Shown: positions 1 to 8,021, counted from the first letter of the stretch. The stretch is 13,328 nucleotides of DNA from Verrucomicrobiota bacterium (GCA_014382645.1 JACNJI010000288.1:1-13328); one strand, 5' to 3'. Notes: generated by a model from the letters alone, not told the origin. Numbers and translations: made by a program.

Positions 1-1804
1 CCCAGGGTTGGGGCGAGACTGCGGGCAAAGCGGTGATTTTCACGAACCACTCCTGGATGGCATAACGAACCTCTAGCGGCACTTGGACGTCTTCGACGGG
101 AGCCTGCGGGTGGGCCTCGGCAAAACCCGGAAGTCCCGCTGCCCAGTCGTTCACCAATGGGTTGTACTTCATGGTGCAGGAGCCGAGTGGATAGCAGGCG
201 TCGTCGGGGCTGACGTTTAGCTCGGCGAGCTTTCCGTAATAGTCCCGAATTTCGGCTTCGGGGATTTCGGGTAATCCGCTCGCTCCTTGACGAAGCTGAT
301 TCGTTGGCATTTCCGGGAGGGTTACCGATGCAGCTTCCGAGACCGGGAAGGTGACCTCGAAGAAGGACACAAGCTTTTCGAGGTCTTCTTCCGTCGTTAG
401 GTCATTGAAGGAAATCTTTAGCAGGTTTGTGCGGGAAGATTCCGGCAGGCGTTGAGATACGTCTACGCCGATGTGAAGATCAGCCGCTCGGCCTAAGGCA
501 ATGACCTCGGAGACGGGTTTGTCGAGTTGGAGTAGCGCCTCGTTGAAGAAAGGAGTCCCCGGAAAGGCTAGTTCCACTCCTTGTCGGGCAATGAGTCGCC
601 TGACTGTCCCGATTGCATTGGTACGAGCGGAGGCAACGGCTTCCGCCATGCCGCTTTCTCCCTTAGCTAGAGTAGCTGCTCCTGCAAGGGTTGCGAGAAA
701 GGCTTGGTTGGAACATACGTTGGAGGTAGCTTTTTCTTTTCTTATGTGTTGTTCCCGGGTGGACAGAACCATCACCAGGCATTCGCGACCATCCTCATCC
801 TTCGCCTTGCCGACAAAGCGTCCGGGAGTTGCTCGAACCATATTGCGAACCTTGTCGTTGTGACGTGTGGCGAATACGCCCAGTCCCGGACCTCCGAAGT
901 TTGACCGAATTGCCATATGTTGGGCCTCGCCCGCGAGAAAGTCAGCACCTTCCTCACCGAACTCGGACGGTGGCTTGAGTCCGCCGGCAGCAAGTAACAT
1001 GGGATCGATGCAGGCTACGGACTTGACTCCCCGTTCACGGGCAAGGTCCGTCAATTTATCCACCTCTTCAAGTAGGCCTAAACTGTTCACCTGGGGGAAC
1101 GCGATACATGCGAGCTCTTCCCCGAGGGCTTCTGCTTGTTGGCAAAGAGCGGAAAGATCGATTGTGCCGGTAGAGGGGTCGATGGCGGCGAAGGCAAGGG
1201 TAATGTCCGTATCGGTTGTCAGCGTGCGTAGAACTTCCAAATCTTCCGGAAAGAGCGTGTCCGCGACGATGGCAGTTGAGGAACCTCTCTTCAGTCGAAT
1301 GGCGCAGCAGATGGCCTCGAAGATGGCCATGGAGCGATCGTAAAGGGAAGAGTTCACAGCCTCGAATCCAGTGAGGGTGCTCATTACGCACTGGTAAATC
1401 CAATGCGTCATCAAGGTGCCTTGGCTTCGTTCCGGTTGGTAGGGAGTATACGAGGTGGTGAGAGGCCTAAGGTTGGAAACATAGGAGACCACGGGATGGA
1501 CTTTCCAAGAGGGTAGACCGTCCCCAATGAATGACGTCCGTAGTTTCGTTTGCTCAGACATCCCGTGCAGGCTTGACTGTAGGTCTTGGTAGGAGAGTTC
1601 TTCCGGCAATTCCAAGGGTTCCGAAAATCTGACTTCGCCGGGTACGTGGGAGAAAAGGTCTTCGAGCTTTTCCACGCCCACCGTTTCTAGCATGGATTTT
1701 ATGTCTTCCGCGGATGCGGAAACGTAATGACGGGCAAGTTCCCTTGGGAACTCATTCGGGTCATATCCGAGTGGAGGGGGCTGGTTGCCTGAAGTTGCGT
1801 GTGG
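1..1804 (-). CDS. gcvP: Glycine dehydrogenase (decarboxylating), fused GcvPA-GcvPB type, 3' end off the window
   Basis: This is the PLP-dependent P-protein of the glycine cleavage system. It decarboxylates glycine and passes the aminomethyl group to lipoyl-GcvH. The frame is open for about 601 codons from 1804 to the left edge. The first ~450-480 codons read as GcvPA (for example SMLETVGVEKLEDLF near the N-terminus, SYTPYQPERSQGT near 1430, SNFGGPGLGVFATRHNDKVR near 880-910). The same frame then enters GcvPB, with its hallmark PLGSCTMKYNP near 150-185 and an EWFVKITALPAVSPQPWG-like stretch at the edge. The Y-N-P ending of that motif is typical of the two-subunit (archaeal/Thermotoga) type rather than the usual ~950-residue bacterial protein, so this is a fusion of the two-subunit form. 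The PLP lysine lies off the window. The start is problematic: ATG at 1819-1817 reads four codons and then TAA at 1807-1805. The homologous frame begins just after that stop, and its first internal ATG is at 1693, which would drop about 37 conserved-looking residues. Function is confident; start is not. Confidence 0.9.
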
Positions 1805-1819
1805 TTATTCAGCTGTCAT

Positions 1820-2144
1820 TTTGCTCGTTGCTGGTAAGAGTCTTTACCGTTTTTTTGCCTTGGACGTAACGAGAAATTATTCACATCCTTGAAATTGATT
1901 CTGTTTTAAGACAAGCTACTTGGGTTGAGTTGTAATAATATGCATCGGCCAGCGTATTCTTTCTCGTTGAAAAAAGTCCATACTTTTGGAAAATCCATAC
2001 CATATGCCTATCGATGGATTTATAACTTTAACCTTGTGCAAAGCTAGCCCTGAGCCAAGGTTTCATGCTTTTATTCCAATTGGGTTCTTCTCTTAAGTCC
2101 TGAGCCCCCCACGGATCATCTCCTGCCGCTAACCAAACTACGCC
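1820..2144. other. Divergent intergenic gap between gcvP and the GYF-domain gene
   Basis: This 325-base AT-rich gap must hold the promoters of both divergent genes. I found no convincing -35/-10 pair on either strand. I also saw no glycine-riboswitch-like consensus in front of gcvP and no strong Shine-Dalgarno before 2145. The one clear structural element is the inverted repeat listed separately. Confidence 0.5.
1991..2021. repeat. 8-bp inverted repeat in the divergent promoter region
   Basis: AAATCCAT (1991-1998) and ATGGATTT (2014-2021) are exact reverse complements separated by 15 bases. The heptamer TCCATAC also occurs twice in direct orientation (1977-1983 and 1994-2000), 17 bases apart, and the second copy overlaps the left arm. 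This could be an operator or a transcript hairpin in the leader of the GYF-domain gene. No T-tract follows, so it is unlikely to be a terminator. Function is inferred only from position. Confidence 0.3.
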
Positions 2145-4268
2145 ATGCAAATTCATATTAACAAGGATGGGCAACCTTATGGACCTTATACGATCGATCA
2201 ACTCAGAGAGTATGTTCAGCAAGGTCACTTCACCGAACAGGATTACGCCTGTTACGATGGCCAGAACTGGGTGACTGTTGTCCAAGTGCCCGGCTATGCC
2301 GGTGGTGCTCAACCGCAACAACCTCAGCATGATGCGCAGGCGCAGGCGCAAGCCTCCGCCCAACAAGCCCAAGCAGTCGCCCATCATCAGGCACAAGTTG
2401 CCCAAGCTCAGGCAATCGCTGCGGCTGCTACCACTGCGGCTGCCAAGAAAAAGAAGATTATTTTGTTTTCAAGCATTGGCGGAGTTGCCGCCTGCTTGAT
2501 CGTCGGATTATTGATTTGGGCTCCATGGTCTGGCGGAGATGGTGAGAATGAAGATAACACCGAAGTGGCTTCAGGCGAAAGTGGTGACGATGCAGATAAG
2601 TCAACTCCCGCCGCAATAACTCCTGCCACGCCTACTGCATCTCTTCCCTTGGAGAAATATATACCGACCAATGCCGCAGGAGCCTTTGTCCTCCCGGTAA
2701 CGCAGATCGTCGAGAAAGTCGGCATTGATTCCTTGGCCGAAATGGTTCCTCCTCCTTTCAACCTCATTCTTGAGAATTACCAACAACAGGGGGTTGATTT
2801 TGCAGAACCGATACAGGCTTTTCTTATTCTGGATGCCGATGATCCTAATCAGCCCACCTTTGGCGCATTGATCAGGTTGAGCGATCCTCAAAAATTCCAA
2901 AAAGGTCTTGTCCCCTTGGTCACTCAAGGCGCCCAGCCAACTAGCAAGGATGGGTACGATGAGTATGCCTTGGGTAATGGTTCTGATGCCGGTCTCTTGG
3001 TTGTCGCCGGTGATGTTGCTCTAGTGCTGGGGGGGGAAGGAAAAGCCGAGAACCTTCCTTCTTTGGCCAAGAATATCATCACTTCCGATGGTTCGGATTC
3101 CTTTGCAAAAGCCAGTTATGGTTACGAGGATTTCGTAAAGGAAGGTCATGATTTGGGCTTTTGGTTAGACCTGAACAAAATATCGGAAGCATCGCCCGAG
3201 GAGATTCCCTCTGAAGCCGCAACTCTGTTAAAGGGTGGAACAGGTGCGGTCTATCTTGATTTTGTTGATGGTGAGGCCAGCATTGCCGGAGAGTTCCATC
3301 TGGCAGAGACCGCTCCCAAATTGGGTCGTGGGGGTCTTTCCGTAGATGTAATCAAGCTAATCCCATCTGATTCTTTGGCGGCCATTTCATTGGCCTTGGA
3401 CATGAAGGCCATCGAGCGCTTTATTGAAGAAGTCGTTGTGCCAACTGCAAAAGCAGAAGGCGAGGAGATCAACCTAGACGAAATTGACCCCGACATCGGG
3501 ATCAAGCCGAGGGACGTCATTCAGGCATTCAAGGGAGAATTCTCCCTTGCGGTCACTGACGTCGCCATTCCCGACGGAGGTTCGGACATACCCTTGCAGG
3601 ATGCTCCCGCCGTTGCCGACCCATTCGGTGGCGCCAAAGAAGCCCCCGGTGATCCTTTTGGCGAACCCTCCGTCACTCCCTTCCCGGGAGCAGGTGCCGC
3701 TGACGGTCCCAACGAGGAAGGTACTGATATAGGAGATGGTGCCCCGCAGGTGGAATTCCTTTTTGCCGCAACCATAGATCCCGCCAAATGGGAAACCTTG
3801 AAGACTTCTCCACCCATCGGTATGGCCATGGGGGGAGCAATGTTGATGGGGTTTTCAGTAATAGCCGAAAATGGAAAACTCATTGTCGCCAGCAAGAAGC
3901 ATGCGGACGAAGCTAAGGCGGGCAAAGTCAGCAAAAACGTTTCCGGAGCTGAACTCGACTTGTTCCAAAAGAACGATTTTGTCCTGAAATTCGACTTGGC
4001 CAAGGCCGCTCAAATGAAAGACACGCCGATTCCTCCTCCGGCATTCAAGGCTCTTGAAAAACTCAGCTACCTCGCGATAACTGGGACATCCAATGAAAAA
4101 GGTGGTTCCGGAGCTCTCCGCATAGGTATGGCTGACAAAAACAAGAACAGTCTAGCCTCTTTCATGGAACTTATTCCCATGCTTCAATCCCTGGGAGGTG
4201 AAATGGAAGGGCGATCAAGTGGTTTTGACGAAGGTGGGCCTGATTTCGAAGATGCACCGAACTTCTGA
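2145..4268 (+). CDS. GYF-domain (DUF4339) single-pass membrane protein with large outer domain
   Basis: The 707-residue product starts with a GYF_2/DUF4339-like module (residues ~1-52: GQPYGPYTIDQLREYV, later QNWVTV), a fold that usually binds proline-rich peptides. Next come a Gln/Ala-rich linker (~55-100), four lysines (101-104), one hydrophobic segment (~105-127) and an acidic Ser/Thr/Pro linker (~129-166). The long C-terminal part follows, broken by a Pro/Gly/Asp-rich stretch (~476-535). By the positive-inside rule the lysines place the GYF module in the cytoplasm and the C-terminal part outside. The C-terminal region (IPTNAAGAFVLPV, LGFWLDLNKISE, LIPSDSLAAISLALDM) looks like the repeated alpha/beta pattern of DUF3352-type surface proteins of PVC and other bacteria, but I cannot assign a named family with confidence. 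No enzyme motif is visible. The start is supported because the GYF module begins immediately; no clear ribosome binding site precedes it. The gene converges on the MORN lipoprotein gene with an 82-base gap. Confidence 0.85.
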   Translation: MQIHINKDGQPYGPYTIDQLREYVQQGHFTEQDYACYDGQNWVTVVQVPGYAGGAQPQQPQHDAQAQAQASAQQAQAVAHHQAQVAQAQAIAAAATTAAAKKKKIILFSSIGGVAACLIVGLLIWAPWSGGDGENEDNTEVASGESGDDADKSTPAAITPATPTASLPLEKYIPTNAAGAFVLPVTQIVEKVGIDSLAEMVPPPFNLILENYQQQGVDFAEPIQAFLILDADDPNQPTFGALIRLSDPQKFQKGLVPLVTQGAQPTSKDGYDEYALGNGSDAGLLVVAGDVALVLGGEGKAENLPSLAKNIITSDGSDSFAKASYGYEDFVKEGHDLGFWLDLNKISEASPEEIPSEAATLLKGGTGAVYLDFVDGEASIAGEFHLAETAPKLGRGGLSVDVIKLIPSDSLAAISLALDMKAIERFIEEVVVPTAKAEGEEINLDEIDPDIGIKPRDVIQAFKGEFSLAVTDVAIPDGGSDIPLQDAPAVADPFGGAKEAPGDPFGEPSVTPFPGAGAADGPNEEGTDIGDGAPQVEFLFAATIDPAKWETLKTSPPIGMAMGGAMLMGFSVIAENGKLIVASKKHADEAKAGKVSKNVSGAELDLFQKNDFVLKFDLAKAAQMKDTPIPPPAFKALEKLSYLAITGTSNEKGGSGALRIGMADKNKNSLASFMELIPMLQSLGGEMEGRSSGFDEGGPDFEDAPNF

Positions 4269-4350
4269 CCTCCACTTGAGCGGCATATTTCTTTAACCTG
4301 GCGATTTCGTGAATAAAGGGCGGGACTGTCAGGGTAACTTTCTTTCCGAG

Positions 4351-5403
4351 TTACTCTTCGGGTAAGCGGCCGTTTTGCCAATTGTTTCGCTCGATTACAT
4401 TTCCGGCATTGTCGTAGACGACTTCTTCACCGTGCAATTTTCCGTTGACTAACGAGGCCATGCCTTTGAGCGAGCCGCTGTCGCGAAGGATTACGAATTT
4501 GCCCGTGAATGGTTGCCCGGTCTTCTTGATGTGAACGATGTCGATGCCGCCGATCACTTGGTTTTCGAAATAATTTTCCGCCTGTGAGGTAGTGCCTCGC
4601 CAAACTACTTCGTTCTCGCCCGTGGCTGGAGCCGTTGGCAGTGGTTTGGGCTCGGGTGCTGGTACAGGAACCAGTGGAGTCGGCGGAGGTTTGGGGAGCG
4701 GAGCAAAGACTTCGGCAACTGAAGGCGGTGGGGGAGGCGGTACAGGATCGATTGTGGGTGAGGGGGTTGGGATTTCCGGAAACGGAGGTGGCGGAGGTGG
4801 CGCAGGTGGCGGTAAGGGTTCGACTACCACGGGAGGAGTTGGCGGAATTAGTTTTGGGTCGGGAGGAGCTGGCAAAACGGGGACAGTCGACGGCTCCGGC
4901 AGTGGTTCCGGCAATGCCGGAGGTTTTCCCGCCTGCCACCTTCCCACCAGTTTTGTGCCGTCCGATCGCGTCAAGATACCTTCGCCATCCTGCAGGTCGT
5001 TAGACCAATTACCTTGATAGCGAACTCCGTTTGCAGAGACAAACGTGCCTTCGCCGTGTCGTTTCCCGTTTAGGAATGCTCCAACGTATCCGGAGCCATC
5101 GGTCCACTTGTAGCTACCTCGCCCCGTACGTTTTCCGTTCAGGTATGCACCTTCGTAGACTTCGCCCGATTTCCAAGTGAATCGGCCTCGTCCATGTCGA
5201 GCGTCTTTTTCAAATTGTCCCTCATATTTGGATTCATCTTTCCATGCGTAGGTGCCCATGCCGTGTTTGCGGCCCGATCGGTCCACCATTCCTTCATAGC
5301 GACCATCTGCAAAGTCGACCGTCGCCTGCTTCGATGAATTGCAGCATGACAATAACAAGGCCATTGTTGCCAATGGCACATGGACGAAATACAAGCCTTT
5401 CAT
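4351..5403 (-). CDS. MORN-repeat lipoprotein with proline-rich linker
   Basis: The predicted product is 350 residues from ATG 5403 (MKGLYFVHVP). The frame stays open upstream into the tRNA gene, so longer starts are implausible; ATG 5421 is the only other candidate. A hydrophobic N-terminus ends in LLLSCC at 16-21, a lipobox with likely lipidated Cys20. Five MORN repeats and a partial sixth cover ~36-158 (YEGQFEKDARHGRGRFTW, YEGAYLNGKRTGRGSYKW, YVGAFLNGKRHGEGTF). A linker of ~160-262 is extremely rich in proline, including runs of five to six. The C-terminus (~298-350; YTGKF-like, GKLHGEEVVYDNAGNVIERN) resembles the 'MORN repeat variant' family. MORN repeats are short beta-hairpin modules used in scaffolding or membrane contact; the cellular role here is unknown. 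The proline-rich linker could span the periplasm, and in principle it is the kind of ligand that GYF domains bind; the neighbouring gene encodes such a domain. That link is speculation. Confidence 0.88.
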   Translation of the reverse strand: MKGLYFVHVPLATMALLLSCCNSSKQATVDFADGRYEGMVDRSGRKHGMGTYAWKDESKYEGQFEKDARHGRGRFTWKSGEVYEGAYLNGKRTGRGSYKWTDGSGYVGAFLNGKRHGEGTFVSANGVRYQGNWSNDLQDGEGILTRSDGTKLVGRWQAGKPPALPEPLPEPSTVPVLPAPPDPKLIPPTPPVVVEPLPPPAPPPPPPFPEIPTPSPTIDPVPPPPPPSVAEVFAPLPKPPPTPLVPVPAPEPKPLPTAPATGENEVVWRGTTSQAENYFENQVIGGIDIVHIKKTGQPFTGKFVILRDSGSLKGMASLVNGKLHGEEVVYDNAGNVIERNNWQNGRLPEE

Positions 5404-5529
5404 TAAATCATAAAACAACATTCCAACATTACGGGCAAGCGTGTAAATGGATTTCCCTTGGCTTGTGTTTTCCTCATTATATTTGCTTCTTGCCGGTAAA
5501 TTCGCGAAAAGGAATCCTTCAGTGTTACC

Positions 5530-5617
<88 letters not shown>

Positions 5618-5651
5618 TTTCGTTAAACTTTGTCAAAACTTCATTAGTGAC

Positions 5652-5831
5652 GTGAAAGAGGAAGATACCGAATCCGAGTTGCCCGAATGCATTGCTGATT
5701 GTTGCGCCTACCCGGCAACCTGTCTCTGGAATCGTCGCTGTATGGAGGAGGGCATGCGCGAGAGCAAAAAAGCCAAGATGGTTCGAGAGGAAACCATTGG
5801 TCGCGAGGATGGCGACGAAATGGAAAAGTGA
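5652..5831 (+). CDS. Possible small cysteine-rich protein, unknown
   Basis: This 59-residue reading frame starts at GTG 5652, 34 bases after the tRNA. It contains a cysteine cluster with spacing C-x3-C-C-x5-C-x5-C (residues 13-30, ECIADCCAYPATCLWNRRC), then a highly charged tail. Its TGA (5829-5831) overlaps the likely GTG start (5828-5830) of the next gene in a GTGA arrangement, as in translationally coupled pairs. Against it, no Shine-Dalgarno is visible, and an ATG start at 5742 would leave out the cysteines. I recognise no family. Chance is possible, but the cysteine spacing and the exact overlap make it worth listing. Confidence 0.4.
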   Translation: MKEEDTESELPECIADCCAYPATCLWNRRCMEEGMRESKKAKMVREETIGREDGDEMEK

Positions 5832-7153
5832 AAAGTTTGCTTTCGGGCTTGGCGGCGTTGCTTGTCTTTTGCGTTTCTTGCGGCGAAGAGAATTCCTCGA
5901 GGGGAAACAAAGGTGAATCGTCGCTTGAGGGGAAGATTCGACTTATTGAAAGAGACCGGGCAGAAGCTGATCGTGAAGTCTTTTTCAACGAGACAGAAGC
6001 CCAGCGGCACGAAGCAGTAGTCGTTCGGTTGTGGGATTCGATGCGAAAGGGTGAACCCTATGCCGCCTTGAGCATGTTTCCCTTCGAGAGAATGAGTATT
6101 GCTCGGTCCAAACAAACGACACCTCTCTCTTTTGGGCCATATCCGATCGAACATGTTGTTTTTACCGGGCAAATGGAAACCTTGAAACCAGAGACGACCA
6201 GAAAAATTTTAGCCGCCGTCAAATCTTCGGGTTGGCGCATCGTACAGAGCGAATGGCATCACGTTACTTTCGTTCCTTCCACGGTCGGAAGCAACGCCCG
6301 CTCGGAAGTGTCCTTTGAGTTACACGCCGAGAGATCCGACATTCCCAAGCGAAGCATCTTGAAAGGAATCCTTGAGGTGACTTGGAGTAACTTGGAGAAT
6401 GATCTCAAAAGCCCCATCCCGAAGAATCTTTCCGTCCAAGATTTCCAAATCTTCGGGAGCGAGGGAGCGACCCCTTTTCGGAAAATCGCGGTTATCGATC
6501 CTTCGGTCTTCGGGAAGCGACCATCCTGTACCCCTTTTCTGGCACAAGACTTGAATGGCGACGGCCTTTCCGAAATCGTTCTTGCCGGAGCCAATCTGCT
6601 TTTTCTTAACCGAGGTAGCGGACGTTTCGATCAGGCCGATTTTTTAAAAAAATCGCCGCAGGCACCTCTCAACGTAGGTGTACTTGCGGATTTTACTGGG
6701 GATGGTCGCATCGACTTTGTGGGAGCGTCGGAAAAGGCTTCCGACCTGCTTCTTTTCGAAGGAGACGAAGTCGGCAATTTCGAGAAGGCTGGACGATCAT
6801 GTTTAGCCGGCAATTTCGTTCACCCCCAAACCCTTACCGTCGGTGACGTGGATGGGGATGGCGACTTGGACTTGTTTCTAGGTCAGTACCGATCCCCTTA
6901 TCTTGATGGTTCCATGCCCACGCCTTTTCATGATGCAAATGACGGCTATCCCGATTTCTTGCTTATCAACGACGGAACAGGCAAGTTCACCGACTTGACG
7001 GAATCCTCCGGGTTGGCGGTTAAGCGCAACCGCCGAACCTATGCTTCAAGTTTAGTGGATTTGGATGATGACGGAGATCTCGACCTTCCATCACCGGACC
7101 TTGACGGCAAGTCAAACGGTCGCCAACCATACACAAACCACAAACTGCAATAG
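5828..7153 (+). CDS. FG-GAP/VCBS-repeat lipoprotein, truncated at the chimeric junction
   Basis: The chosen start is GTG 5828 because a short hydrophobic signal begins there (KSLLSGLAALLVFCVSC; Cys18 is the likely lipidated residue, although the lipobox C-V-S-C is not ideal). Residues ~20-230 are an uncharacterised globular region. From ~241, FG-GAP/VCBS blades with Ca2+-binding loops appear: DLNGDGLSE (~241), DFTGDGRID (~288), DVDGDGDLD (~340) and DLDDDGDLD (~411). Such blades build beta-propellers in extracytoplasmic proteins; the INDGTGKFTDLTESSGL stretch resembles ASPIC/CRTAC1-like proteins common in marine Verrucomicrobiota and Planctomycetota. Homologous sequence stops at 7087. The last ~21 codons (PSPDLDGKSNG...) read antisense through an archaeal pyrK gene and are not genuine. 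The genuine part in the window is about 420 residues; the rest of the propeller is missing. Confidence 0.85.
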   Translation: MKSLLSGLAALLVFCVSCGEENSSRGNKGESSLEGKIRLIERDRAEADREVFFNETEAQRHEAVVVRLWDSMRKGEPYAALSMFPFERMSIARSKQTTPLSFGPYPIEHVVFTGQMETLKPETTRKILAAVKSSGWRIVQSEWHHVTFVPSTVGSNARSEVSFELHAERSDIPKRSILKGILEVTWSNLENDLKSPIPKNLSVQDFQIFGSEGATPFRKIAVIDPSVFGKRPSCTPFLAQDLNGDGLSEIVLAGANLLFLNRGSGRFDQADFLKKSPQAPLNVGVLADFTGDGRIDFVGASEKASDLLLFEGDEVGNFEKAGRSCLAGNFVHPQTLTVGDVDGDGDLDLFLGQYRSPYLDGSMPTPFHDANDGYPDFLLINDGTGKFTDLTESSGLAVKRNRRTYASSLVDLDDDGDLDLPSPDLDGKSNGRQPYTNHKLQ

Positions 7154-8021
7154 CACAGGGAAGATATCTTTCCATGGCAGCATAACATTCAATGTCTGCT
7201 GTAACAGCCATCTCAAGAACTGGTTTCATCATCGGTTCAGGGCCACAAGTAAGTAGTGTGCAATTGTCAGAATCTACCCCTTGGAGCAATTCTCCAAGAG
7301 GTTGCGTTGGATATCCCTGAATTCCCTGTGTACCATCGTCAGTAGTAATGGTAAGTGAGTCACAAAGGCCCTCCATACGTTGTATGTAATGGGCTTCACT
7401 AGCATTTCTAAAACCCATGATTGCGTGGATATTCACACGGCCCCCGAGTTTATTCCTTGCTTCCTTAGCCATCATGTGCATTGGGGTTGAGCCAATACCT
7501 CCTGAAACAAGAATCAGGGTGCTTCCTGATTTTAGTGTTGGAAAAGTTGTTCCAAATGGCCCTCTTAGAGCCAACCAATCTCCCTTAGACATTCGAGTTA
7601 ATTCACCACTCTGACGACCCAAGTCTTTGATTGTGAATCCCATGAGTGTGTTGCCTACCATCCCTTCATCGGCAGCAGTGGTTTCATCAATTCCTGTTCG
7701 ATCAATTTTGATGTCCCCTACACTGTATGGCTTTTCAGAATTGAAATTGGTTCTACTCATCCCCCCTTCTGCATCATAAGGATTCCAACACATGAAGAAT
7801 TGACCTGCTTTGTACGCAGTAGCCAATTCTTCTGGAACTTGCAACCAAACGGTCACTACGCTTTCAGCTTCATGCTCGATTTCCATAATTGGCAAAGGAA
7901 TAGGTGCTAAGATTTCCCCTGATTTTCTAAATTCTTTTGCCATCCTTTCACAGCATGTATCTGCTAATTTTTGTAGGTCAAAGTCTGCACTTCTCGTATT
8001 TGGTGAGGTGGAGAGAGTCAA
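7020..8021 (-). CDS. pyrK: Dihydroorotate dehydrogenase electron-transfer subunit (PyrK-like), 3' end lost at the junction
   Basis: This FAD and [2Fe-2S] subunit passes electrons from PyrD to NAD+ in pyrimidine synthesis. FAD-binding EKPYSVGD is at ~96-103, GPFGTTF at ~154-160, the nucleotide-binding loop VSGGIGSTP at ~172-180 and CGPEPMM at ~259-265. The iron-sulphur ligands C289, C294, C297 and C305 (C-x4-C-x2-C-x7-C) are all present. The start is TTG 8021-8019: a GGAGGG Shine-Dalgarno (8028-8033) sits six bases upstream, and TTG overlaps the pyrD TGA as TTGA, so the two genes are translationally coupled. The real protein is readable to about GPVMEG (near 7083). The final ~20 codons to 7020 are the antisense of the bacterial FG-GAP gene and are an artefact, so the native C-terminus is missing, probably by few residues. 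Confidence 0.88.
   Translation of the reverse strand: MTLSTSPNTRSADFDLQKLADTCCERMAKEFRKSGEILAPIPLPIMEIEHEAESVVTVWLQVPEELATAYKAGQFFMCWNPYDAEGGMSRTNFNSEKPYSVGDIKIDRTGIDETTAADEGMVGNTLMGFTIKDLGRQSGELTRMSKGDWLALRGPFGTTFPTLKSGSTLILVSGGIGSTPMHMMAKEARNKLGGRVNIHAIMGFRNASEAHYIQRMEGLCDSLTITTDDGTQGIQGYPTQPLGELLQGVDSDNCTLLTCGPEPMMKPVLEMAVTADIECYAAMERYLPCAIAVCGLCMVGDRLTCRQGPVMEGRDLRHHPNPLNLKHRFGGCA
7070..7091. other. Junction between bacterial and archaeal sequence (probable chimera)
   Basis: Plus-strand FG-GAP coding is protein-like through DGDLDL (ending 7087) and then becomes noise. Minus-strand PyrK coding is protein-like through GPVMEG (Met codon at 7091-7089, Gly codon ending 7083) and then becomes noise. 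The two genes therefore meet tail to tail within a few bases. GAGATCTCGACCTT (7074-7087) fits the FG-GAP protein (GDLDL) and may partly fit PyrK (EGRDL), so a short microhomology at the break is possible. Confidence 0.85.

Noticed and set aside
501..1343. Plus-strand ORFs at 501-863 and 867-1343
   Set aside because: They are shadows of gcvP, whose minus-strand frame is open and matches conserved GcvPA sequence.
1820..2144. Glycine riboswitch upstream of gcvP
   Set aside because: I looked for the paired aptamer consensus on the minus strand and found no match.
3029..3036. Run of eight G, possible phase-variation tract or sequencing indel
   Set aside because: The reading frame continues sensibly on both sides, so there is no evidence of slippage.
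4334..4354. GTAACT/AGTTAC hairpin between convergent genes as a terminator
   Set aside because: Only 6 bp with a 9-base loop and no T-tract on either strand.
4592..5017. Glycine-rich plus-strand ORF
   Set aside because: It is the antisense of the proline-rich spacer of the MORN lipoprotein; GGN codons mirror CCN codons.
6637..6655. AT palindrome CGATTTTTT-A-AAAAAATCG with a slippery T TTA AAA
   Set aside because: It lies inside the FG-GAP CDS (DFLKKS) and the frame continues with good repeats afterwards; no alternative frame product is evident.
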